A stretch of 64,000 nt of DNA from contig NZ_SSSR01000013.1 of the NCBI RefSeq assembly GCF_009469695.1, forward strand, positions 22,531 through 86,530, written 5' to 3'. Below are positions 57,622-64,000 of the stretch, in pieces. Each line of letters opens with the position of its first letter. Within the stretch, counting starts at the first letter, position 1. The notes beneath the pieces were generated by a model, which was given only the letters and a program-made list of their open reading frames with translations, searched no databases and had not been told where the DNA came from. The stretch is from Propionivibrio limicola (GTDB lineage Bacteria > Pseudomonadota > Gammaproteobacteria > Burkholderiales > Rhodocyclaceae). The translations under genes were made by a program, and so were the position numbers.

Positions 57622-58980
57622 ATGTATAAACAAAATTTACGTGCATGTTTTTCAGCATTATTTCTATTTGCAGCAGCATTCCCCGCTTGGGCGGGGGAAC
57701 CCGTGATGGTGGCCGGCATTCCGCTGGATTTCATCCTCTTCGCGATGACGTTGTTAGGAGTCGCGCTGTTTCACGACCATACGCTTCATGTCGGTCTTAC
57801 CGGCATGGTAACGATCACACTTTACAAACTGCTATTCACTGGCTTTAAGGCCGGTGAGGGGCTGGCGGGGTTAGCCACCCACTTTCAACACGAATGGGTC
57901 ATCCTGGCGAATTTGCTGTGTTTGCTCATGGGATTTGCCCTTCTCTCACGCCACTTCGAGAAAAGCCACGTACCCGTCATTTTGCCCCGTTACCTTCCAA
58001 GCGACTGGAAAGGGGGCTTTGTTCTGCTGATCATGGTCTTCGTGCTGTCCAGCTTCCTTGACAACATTGCGGCTGCCCTGATTGGCGGCGCCATGGCCCA
58101 CCAGTTGTTCCGCGGCAAGGTGCATATTGGCTATCTGGCGGGGATCGTTGCGGCATCAAACGCCGGCGGCTCCGGGTCCGTCGTTGGCGACACAACGACC
58201 ACGATGATGTGGATCGACGGAGTAAGCCCGCTGGACGTAGTACACGCTTATGTAGCGGCCTGCACGGCGCTCATCGTTACCGCGTATATCGCAGCTAAGC
58301 AACAGCACGCCTACTCGCCAATCATCAAGGGGGCTCGCGAAAGCCTGAAAGTGGACAAATCCCGGCTCGGTATCGTTGTCCTCATTCTGACTTGCGCCAT
58401 GATCACCAACATCGTGGTCAACTGGAAATACAAAGCCCTTGCAGACCATTTCCCCTTCATTGGTGTAGCCGTCTGGGTTGCCATCTTTGTTTCGGTGCCG
58501 ATCCGCCGTCCTGATTGGTCACTGTTGCCGGAAACGTTCAAGGGCTCGATCTTTCTCCTGTCGCTGGTAACCTGCGCCTCAATGATGCCCGTCGAGCAAC
58601 TTCCGCCAGCCTCGGCGCTTGCCGCGCTGAGTTTGGGATTCGTCTCTGCCATTTTCGACAACATCCCACTGACGGCCCTCGCACTCAAGCAGGGTGGCTA
58701 TGACTGGGGAGTGTTGGCCTACGCTGTTGGCTTTGGAGGATCAATGGTCTGGTTCGGTTCCTCGGCTGGCGTCGCACTATCAAACATGTATCCCGAAGCC
58801 AAATCCGTCGCTCGCTGGCTGCGCCAAGGGTGGCATGTCGCAATCGCCTATGTTGTCGGTTTTGCGGTTCTGTTCTTCACCCTGGGTTGGCATCCACACG
58901 ACCCGCACAAGACAGCCCAAACCACTTCTTCCGCAAAGGTAGAGGTAACGGCTTCAGAGGCCAGCACGTCTACCCGATAG
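57622..58980 (+). CDS. CitMHS/IT-superfamily ion transporter
   Basis: A 452-residue membrane protein of the ion-transporter superfamily (Pfam CitMHS-like), with a signal-like first helix and about 11 further helices. Characteristic re-entrant motifs are FLDNIAAALIGGAMA and AASNAGGSGSVVGDTTTTMMW. Members carry citrate, dicarboxylates, arsenite or Na+/H+. Being next to the citrate lyase operon suggests citrate, but the two units are convergent and the NhaD-like motifs fit a sodium/proton antiporter as well. GGGAG precedes the ATG. Confidence 0.8.
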   Translation: MYKQNLRACFSALFLFAAAFPAWAGEPVMVAGIPLDFILFAMTLLGVALFHDHTLHVGLTGMVTITLYKLLFTGFKAGEGLAGLATHFQHEWVILANLLCLLMGFALLSRHFEKSHVPVILPRYLPSDWKGGFVLLIMVFVLSSFLDNIAAALIGGAMAHQLFRGKVHIGYLAGIVAASNAGGSGSVVGDTTTTMMWIDGVSPLDVVHAYVAACTALIVTAYIAAKQQHAYSPIIKGARESLKVDKSRLGIVVLILTCAMITNIVVNWKYKALADHFPFIGVAVWVAIFVSVPIRRPDWSLLPETFKGSIFLLSLVTCASMMPVEQLPPASALAALSLGFVSAIFDNIPLTALALKQGGYDWGVLAYAVGFGGSMVWFGSSAGVALSNMYPEAKSVARWLRQGWHVAIAYVVGFAVLFFTLGWHPHDPHKTAQTTSSAKVEVTASEASTSTR

Positions 58981-59000
58981 GGCAGCAACTTCAGCCCCCC

Positions 59001-59038
59001 AAAAAACAACGCCACTTTCGCAGTGGCGTTGTTTTTTT
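59001..59038. terminator. Bidirectional intrinsic terminator
   Basis: CAACGCCACT and AGTGGCGTTG form a 10-bp stem around TTCGC, with a run of A before and a run of T after. It would end transcripts from both the transporter and the opposing small gene at 59082. Confidence 0.88.
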
Positions 59039-59081
59039 GGACGTGCCGTTCCGTTCTTTTAACTCGCCTTCCGAAGGCCAA

Positions 59082-59435
59082 TCAACGGCGTACCGGGTAT
59101 ATCTCCCGGCCGGCATTCTGTATATCCTCGCGCAACTGCCGCCTTTCTTCCGGCGACATGCGTTGCTCGCGCTGCATCTCACCTCCTCTACTACGTTGAA
59201 ACTCTTGGCGTCGGACTTCTCGCCCTTCGTTACCCGACGGCGACGAATACGTCCAATCACGACGTCCACCATCACCGTAGCTGTTACCCCGCCCGCCAGG
59301 ATCAGCCACCGCATCACTTGCTGACAGCCCCGCTGCAAACAGCATCACCACCATACAGAAGACGCACTTGCCTGAGTTCAACGCCGAGCCCCTATTTTGA
59401 GCCACGTTATTTCCTTGGGAGTTTTGATCATTCAC
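59082..59435 (-). CDS. Small exported hypothetical protein
   Basis: A 117-residue protein with an internal hydrophobic signal-like helix (MVVMLFAAGLSASDAVA), a Gly/Arg-rich middle and an ending RMSPEERRQLREDIQNAGREIYP that recurs in small betaproteobacterial exported proteins. The GTG start is uncertain, and the protein might begin at the ATG just before MVVML. The 180 bp between it and citG show nothing. Confidence 0.6.
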   Translation of the reverse strand: MNDQNSQGNNVAQNRGSALNSGKCVFCMVVMLFAAGLSASDAVADPGGRGNSYGDGGRRDWTYSSPSGNEGREVRRQEFQRSRGGEMQREQRMSPEERRQLREDIQNAGREIYPVRR

Positions 59436-59615
59436 AAAACAATCATAGCCGTTTCAGCAAGTCTGACCATAGACTCGCCACGCAATGATGTAAGTATTTG
59501 TATCCGGTTACGCGCGCTGCAAGATTTGCTCACAATGGCGCAATCAATGCTGGCCGCCGAGATCATTAGCGCAGTAAAACCAATTGAATCGAAGACCCGA
59601 ACGCTATTCTCGTGC

Positions 59616-60482
59616 TTAAGACGGCACAATCTCGGCGGAGAGAAAAGAAGTTTGATGTTGATCCGGAATTTCTTCCCCAGCAATCAACATACCGTATGCA
59701 AGCCCAAGCATATCGGCGACGCCGCCAATAGTGATGTTCATCTGGATGTAGTGACGGTTCAGTTCCTCCAGGAACGCAACACAATCCTCCCCGGCGGCTA
59801 TCAAACGCTCCAATTGCCGGCCATCGCGCCTAACCCTGGCTAACCCCTCAACGCCTGCCCGATGCAGGGTTGTCGTGTCTTCTACGACCTGCATCAAACG
59901 CGCCATCATGGCAAACGAGGCGACCGTATTGCAGCCATGTCGCTTAAGCGCCGCGCGATACGCAGGAAGCGCTTCATCAAACAACGACGGGAACCCCTCG
60001 ATGGATTCCCGGACAATTCCGCCAGCCTTGAATTTTTCGCGTACCCGCTGGCCATGAGTCTCGGCGCCCGTCACCGTACTCATGAAAAACTTCTCGGACA
60101 ACGAAGCGAGGGCTTGGCGTATATTCGCTTCTTCTGAACACCCCGCGTGCCATTGCGCGATCAACAGCATACCGCTGAGAAAAATGTAACCCTTGTGGGT
60201 ATTTGTACCGAGATTGTCGAACAGGCGCCGCTCGGCCCGAATGGCAATTTCTTTCTGATACTCAAAAGCCTGCCCGTTTTGCAGTGATTGAACTATCTCT
60301 TCAAGATAATCACCCACGTATGCGATCGATTGCTCCATGATGGGCACGGTCAGATCGGTATGCGAACCGGTATCTGCGAGGTCGACGAGACCTGGCTTCG
60401 GCGTAAGGTAAAGCTCCATGGTCGCGCCTTTGACCAAGGATGCGGCTAATTTCTTAAGTTCTAAAGCGCGCGAGCAATTCAT
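59616..60482 (-). CDS. citG: Triphosphoribosyl-dephospho-CoA synthase CitG
   Basis: A 288-residue CitG protein: EVTPKPGLVDL-like ELYLTPKPGLVD, then LGTNTHKGYIFLSG and the C-terminal half with GCNTVASFA. It makes the prosthetic-group precursor 2'-(5''-triphosphoribosyl)-3'-dephospho-CoA for the citrate lyase acyl carrier protein from ATP and dephospho-CoA. The ATG at 60482 lies inside the end of citX (29-bp overlap). A TTG at 60497 is the alternative start. Confidence 0.9.
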   Translation of the reverse strand: MNCSRALELKKLAASLVKGATMELYLTPKPGLVDLADTGSHTDLTVPIMEQSIAYVGDYLEEIVQSLQNGQAFEYQKEIAIRAERRLFDNLGTNTHKGYIFLSGMLLIAQWHAGCSEEANIRQALASLSEKFFMSTVTGAETHGQRVREKFKAGGIVRESIEGFPSLFDEALPAYRAALKRHGCNTVASFAMMARLMQVVEDTTTLHRAGVEGLARVRRDGRQLERLIAAGEDCVAFLEELNRHYIQMNITIGGVADMLGLAYGMLIAGEEIPDQHQTSFLSAEIVPS

Positions 60483-60960
60483 GGACTTTCGCAACAACCT
60501 CTTCGTAGGAATGCCGTTTCAGCCGGATGCACTCAACAGCTGGCCGGCTACAAACCAGACAGGGACGGCGCGGCAAGCCGAGGCGCCCTCGGTCAATCTG
60601 AACACCTTCGGGTGAGTAAACATCCAGATCAATCAGCCGGGCAAAAGGATACTTTGTTTCAGCCGCTATGCAACGCCGCTTCACGTCGTATGGATCAAGA
60701 TCCAGTGACATGACAGCATACGGCCCAAGCGCGTCGTGCACATTTTCGAGTACAACAAGTCCGGAAAATTCGTTATTCAACTCTTCCAACATCCAGAAAA
60801 AAAGCGCCTCCGAACCCGGAGGCGTTTTTTCCTGACCTGGAATATTCAGCGAGAGAAACAGTATCGCAGGACGCCCTTGGCTCAATGCACGAGCAAGAGC
60901 ATCCTGCCTGCCATCCCTCGCTTCCAGGATGTTAAGCGCGAACTTTTCTAACGGTGTCAA
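60454..60960 (-). CDS. citX: Holo-ACP synthase CitX
   Basis: A 168-residue CitX protein that transfers the prosthetic group to apo-CitD. Family text includes ILFLSLNIPGQEKTPP, GPYAVMSLDLDPYDVKRRCIAAE and LIDLDVYSPEG, and RPCLVCSRPAVECIR. The likeliest start is the TTG at 60960, inside the end of citF (29-bp overlap); the frame is open upstream. The coding sequence contains a hairpin with a T run (60797-60830) that looks like an intrinsic terminator. Confidence 0.87.
   Translation of the reverse strand: MTPLEKFALNILEARDGRQDALARALSQGRPAILFLSLNIPGQEKTPPGSEALFFWMLEELNNEFSGLVVLENVHDALGPYAVMSLDLDPYDVKRRCIAAETKYPFARLIDLDVYSPEGVQIDRGRLGLPRRPCLVCSRPAVECIRLKRHSYEEVVAKVHELLARFRT
60797..60830 (-). terminator. 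Terminator-like hairpin within the citX coding sequence
   Basis: CGCCTCC (60805-60811) pairs perfectly with GGAGGCG (60818-60824) around a 6-nt loop. On the minus strand the hairpin is followed by C and seven T (A run 60797-60803 on the plus strand). The structure is entirely inside citX, coding for EKTPPGSEALFF. Translating ribosomes would suppress it; when translation is poor it should stop transcription before citG. Confidence 0.75.
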
Positions 60961-62470
60961 TGATCGTACCGTCACGGTATTCGATGAGACCGACGACTTC
61001 GTCTTCGAACTCGACGTCTTTCGGTGCACCAGTAATCGAGTAGATCTCGTCGCGCAACTGATGGATGTCCTTCACCGGCGCACGGCGACGGATCAGTTCT
61101 TCCTTCAGTTCGGGCAGGTGATCGTTCACCGCGATGCCGCGTTCGGTGATGATCACGCCAACCGTTTCACCCGGGGTCGTAACCGTCGTCACAGCGTCAC
61201 GAACCATCGGCAGACGGCCGCGGATCGACGGGCAAACGATGATCGAGACCTTTGCGCCTGCCGCCACGTCGCAGTGACCACCGGTGTTGTGGAGCAAATA
61301 ACCCATCGACTCGGTGTTAACGTTAACGTTGAAGTTAACATCGGTTTCCGTGGCGCTCAGGATCGCGCAATCGAGACGATTGACCAGGCAACCCATGTTG
61401 AACGGGTCAGCGTACAGGTTGGCCGACATCTGCTGATGCTTCTGGTTACGGCCGATGGAATCGACCGCCTTGAGGTCGAAACACTGCACATCGAACAGCC
61501 CCTCGAACAAGCCTTCTTCAAGCATGTCGACGAAGAATCCGGTGATACCGCCGCAGCCGAACGAGCCCTTGATCTTGCGCTCACGCATCATGTCACGGAC
61601 GTGACCCGCCACGGCCAGCGAGATGCCGCCCGTACCGGTCTGGAACGAGAACCCGTCTTTAAGATAGCCGGTAGCGTCAATAACCATCGAGGCGTACTTG
61701 GCAATCTGAAGACCCATCGGATCACGGGTCAGCTTGGTCGTCGACGACACAATCTTTTTCGGATCGCCCAGCGTATCCACCGTTGCCACGAAATCAACCA
61801 TCGACTGCGGAATGGCAATCGGCAGTGCAGGATACGGAACGAGGTTATCGGTCACGGCAACGACAGTCTTGGCGTACTGGGCATCCGGAATGGCATAACC
61901 GAGCGTGCCGCAGGCCGACGGGCCGAAGAAGCCGTTGAAGTTGCCGTATTCGTCGCAATACGGCGCAGCGAGGAACGCCACGTCAATCTGGACTTCGCCG
62001 GTGGCGATGGAACGGGCGCGACCGCCGTGCGAACGCACCGTAATCGGGCAGTTCAGCTCGCCCTTCGAGATCAGCTCACCAATCAGACCGTTAACACCGC
62101 ACTCGAAGCCAGTGATCACGCCCTTCTTGATATACGGCACGAGTTCGGCATGAACGATGTGCACCGAGCTCGCCGCAATCGTGATATCACGGATACCGAG
62201 TGCGTCGATTTCCTTGACCAGATCGTTCAGAAGACGGTCACCGTTACGCAAATGGTGATGCGTCGAGATGGTCATCCCGCTCTTCAGGCCGGAGGCGACG
62301 ATTGCATCGCGCAGACCACCAACCACCTTGCTTTTGCCGCTGTCATTCCGCTTGATCGGGCGCGTAGCCGTCATCAGGTCCGGCTTATACGACTTCGGGC
62401 CACCGTACGGAACAATTTTCTTGCCGTTGTAAACTTCGGGAATCTCACGTCCCACACTATTAATTGCCAT
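60932..62470 (-). CDS. citF: Citrate lyase alpha subunit CitF
   Basis: A 512-residue CoA-transferase-like subunit that moves acetyl-ACP thioester to citrate, giving citryl-ACP and acetate. Family text includes HHHLRNGD, SFGCGGITGFFVDMLEEGLFEGLFDVQ (in part) and GGHCDVAAGAK. Its ATG lies inside the citE end (11-bp overlap). Normal length, no lesions. Confidence 0.94.
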   Translation of the reverse strand: MAINSVGREIPEVYNGKKIVPYGGPKSYKPDLMTATRPIKRNDSGKSKVVGGLRDAIVASGLKSGMTISTHHHLRNGDRLLNDLVKEIDALGIRDITIAASSVHIVHAELVPYIKKGVITGFECGVNGLIGELISKGELNCPITVRSHGGRARSIATGEVQIDVAFLAAPYCDEYGNFNGFFGPSACGTLGYAIPDAQYAKTVVAVTDNLVPYPALPIAIPQSMVDFVATVDTLGDPKKIVSSTTKLTRDPMGLQIAKYASMVIDATGYLKDGFSFQTGTGGISLAVAGHVRDMMRERKIKGSFGCGGITGFFVDMLEEGLFEGLFDVQCFDLKAVDSIGRNQKHQQMSANLYADPFNMGCLVNRLDCAILSATETDVNFNVNVNTESMGYLLHNTGGHCDVAAGAKVSIIVCPSIRGRLPMVRDAVTTVTTPGETVGVIITERGIAVNDHLPELKEELIRRRAPVKDIHQLRDEIYSITGAPKDVEFEDEVVGLIEYRDGTIIDTVRKVRA

Positions 62471-63377
62471 TCAGAATCTCCTCATCAACCGGGGCGTCGA
62501 CCATACCTTGGGCGTAAGCGGTATTCAGCGTATGGATAGCGCGTTTAACAACCGGCAAGTCAACCATTTTGCCGTTGAGCGAAATAACGCCAGTACCCAT
62601 TTCGTTGGCCTGCTTGATCGCCTCAACAACCTTCAGCGCGTATTCGACTTCCTCTTCCTTCGGTGCGAATACTTCGTGAATGATCTCGATCTGACGCGGG
62701 TTGGACAAACACTTGCCGGTGTAACCAAGACGCTTGATCGTTTCGGTTTCGCGACGCAGTGCATCCATATCATTCACGTCGGAGAACACCGTATCGATAG
62801 CCTGAACGCCGGCGGCCTTGGCGGCCATGACGATTTGCATACGCGGGTGCATCAGGTCTTCACCGGAGTTCGTACGGGCGATACCCATGCTGGCGGTGTA
62901 ATCCTCGGCACCGAATGCCAGACCGTAAATACGCTTGGAAGCCCTAGCGATTTCGTAGGAATTGATCACGCTCTTGACCGTTTCGATCGACGGTAGGATC
63001 TTGAAGTGACCTTCAGCGATACCGTTGGCCTTTTCGTACTTGGTCAGCTCGGCGTCGAGTTCTTGTGCCATTTCGGCCGTTTCACACATCGGGAAACGGA
63101 TCGCATCGGGCATAACAGGAAGGATAGCCTTCAGGTCGTCGTGGCCCCACTTCGTATAGAGCGGGTTGATACGCACGAGCACTTCCTTGTTACGGTCTTT
63201 CCAGGTGCTCAGGAAGCTTGTAACGAGATTACGAGCAGCGTCCTTTTCAGCGTAGTTAACCGCATCCTCAAGGTCGATAATAACTGCGTCACATTGGAAC
63301 AGCGGCACGTTTTGCAACATCGACGGCATATTGCCGGGGACGTAAAGCATCGTCCGGCGCAATTGGAAATCTGCCAT
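62460..63377 (-). CDS. citE: Citrate lyase beta subunit CitE
   Basis: A 305-residue CitE (HpcH/HpaI aldolase family) that cleaves citryl-ACP to acetyl-ACP and oxaloacetate. Catalytic and metal residues are expected in VIIDLEDAVNYAEKDAAR, RINPLYTKWG and GLAFGAEDYTASMG. GAGGAG precedes the ATG. It begins 30 bp after citD. Confidence 0.94.
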   Translation of the reverse strand: MADFQLRRTMLYVPGNMPSMLQNVPLFQCDAVIIDLEDAVNYAEKDAARNLVTSFLSTWKDRNKEVLVRINPLYTKWGHDDLKAILPVMPDAIRFPMCETAEMAQELDAELTKYEKANGIAEGHFKILPSIETVKSVINSYEIARASKRIYGLAFGAEDYTASMGIARTNSGEDLMHPRMQIVMAAKAAGVQAIDTVFSDVNDMDALRRETETIKRLGYTGKCLSNPRQIEIIHEVFAPKEEEVEYALKVVEAIKQANEMGTGVISLNGKMVDLPVVKRAIHTLNTAYAQGMVDAPVDEEILNGN

Positions 63378-63407
63378 ATTGATTACTCCTCGAAATTATG
63401 AATTCCC

Positions 63408-63671
63408 TTACGCTGCGGATGCGCGCTGGAGGGCAGTTTTAACACGGGCTTCAATGGCATAGTCCAATGCACCGCGATCGGAAACGCGGATGAAGCCAGC
63501 CGTCACGCCAAGCGCGGCGACAACTTCATCAACCTTGGCACTGATCAAGTGACCAAACTGCTTTTTAACTGTCGATTCGATTTCGATCTTCAGTTCGTTA
63601 GCAGGCTCGACAAACACCATGAGGTCGCTGGACTGCATGGTCCCTGCCTGCGCCTGTTTTTCAATCTTCAT
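63408..63671 (-). CDS. citD: Citrate lyase acyl carrier protein CitD (gamma subunit)
   Basis: An 87-residue acyl carrier protein. The prosthetic-group serine is expected in GTMQSSDLMV near residue 14. A perfect GGAGGT lies five bases ahead of the ATG at 63671. It is the first gene of citDEFXG. citC, the acetate:SH-citrate lyase ligase gene often found first, is not in the window. Confidence 0.93.
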   Translation of the reverse strand: MKIEKQAQAGTMQSSDLMVFVEPANELKIEIESTVKKQFGHLISAKVDEVVAALGVTAGFIRVSDRGALDYAIEARVKTALQRASAA

Positions 63672-63820
63672 ACCTACCTCCAAATATCGATTTGCAACTA
63701 ATTACGGATTGATAATTCACATCCAGACAAGGGTGCAAACAACCAAATCCATCCGGAGCCTCCCATCCACACGGAAGCAGCGGGACACTCCAAGATTCAC
63801 AGCAATGATCGATGCACAAA

Positions 63821-63857
63821 TAAAACGACCTCTTGCCCGGAAACCGGACAAGAGGTC
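63821..63857 (-). terminator. Intrinsic terminator of icd
   Basis: GACCTCTTG (63827-63835) pairs with CAAGAGGTC (63849-63857), with CCGG pairing inside. On the minus strand the hairpin is followed by a GTTTTATTT tract. It lies 45 bp after the icd stop, and the citD promoter should lie between it and 63671. No gene was found in the remaining gap. Confidence 0.85.
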
Positions 63858-63902
63858 ATCGCCATTACATCATGATGACATTCCGTGAATGGCCGTCATT
63901 CA

Positions 63903-64000
63903 TTACAGCGCGTCGATGATGGCGTTCAGCGTGGCGCTCGGACGCATGGCGGCCGCGGTCTTGAGCGGGTCCGGACGGTAGTAACCGCCGATATCCACGG
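63903..64000 (-). CDS. icd: Monomeric NADP-dependent isocitrate dehydrogenase, C-terminal fragment
   Basis: The last 32 codons are in the window, ending VDIGGYYRPD ... AAAMRPSATLNAIIDAL and a TAA at 63903. This is the distinctive C-terminus of the monomeric (about 740-residue) NADP-isocitrate dehydrogenase. The rest lies beyond the right edge. Its neighbour, citrate lyase, shares the citrate node of metabolism, but the terminator separates them. Confidence 0.9.
   Translation of the reverse strand, partial: VDIGGYYRPDPLKTAAAMRPSATLNAIIDAL

Overview
The window is bacterial, GC-rich and densely coded. Gene content points to a betaproteobacterium, most likely of the Rhodocyclales (Azonexaceae/Rhodocyclaceae type). 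The pointers are a monomeric-type NADP isocitrate dehydrogenase, a citrate lyase operon, a CbpA/CbpM chaperone pair, FliW, tandem YceI proteins with cytochrome b561, and many signalling proteins. The assignment is inferred from gene content only.

Layout. 1-8909 (minus strand) is a defence island: an OLD-like AAA ATPase and a DUF4276 TOPRIM-like protein run straight into the Wadjet (Jet) anti-plasmid genes jetA, jetB and jetC, then a J-domain protein, then the start of jetD at the window edge. 8986-14767 holds a family-5 substrate-binding lipoprotein, an unusual methyl-accepting protein and an EAL phosphodiesterase. 14857-17185 is a heat-shock unit (cbpA-cbpM-htpX) with a recognisable sigma-32 promoter. 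17389-20767 is a FIST sensor coupled to a hybrid histidine kinase, followed by a flavin-reductase relic. 20988-26122 holds a ZIP transporter/methyltransferase/aminotransferase operon and an MbfA iron exporter beside an aldose dehydrogenase. 26388-38010 is mixed housekeeping: glycosyltransferase, FliW, Tex, YceI/cytochrome b561 with a LysR regulator, and the DmeR/DmeF nickel-cobalt efflux pair with its operator. 38118-43002 is the conserved prkA-yeaH-spoVR stress cluster, with two copies of one large palindromic repeat family at its borders. 43229-48223 carries an ABC exporter, a decayed vapBC locus and a single-protein MmeI-like restriction-modification enzyme. 48260-54598 has an ArsC-like protein, an Hsp33 that lacks most of its zinc cysteines, SulP, YjdF-like, L,D-transpeptidase, TadA and a K+ channel with RCK domains. 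54628-57524 is a zinc ABC importer with a palindromic operator candidate. 57622-63671 is a CitMHS-type transporter facing the citDEFXG citrate lyase operon, and the window ends in icd.

Best leads for new biology: (1) the AAA-DUF4276 pair joined by ATGA overlaps to a Wadjet operon that also contains a J-domain gene; (2) an intrinsic-terminator hairpin inside the citX reading frame, placed to limit expression of the citrate lyase maturation genes; (3) the cysteine-poor Hsp33; (4) the aminotransferase-methyltransferase-ZIP operon; (5) an apparent target-recognition-domain swap in the MmeI-like enzyme.
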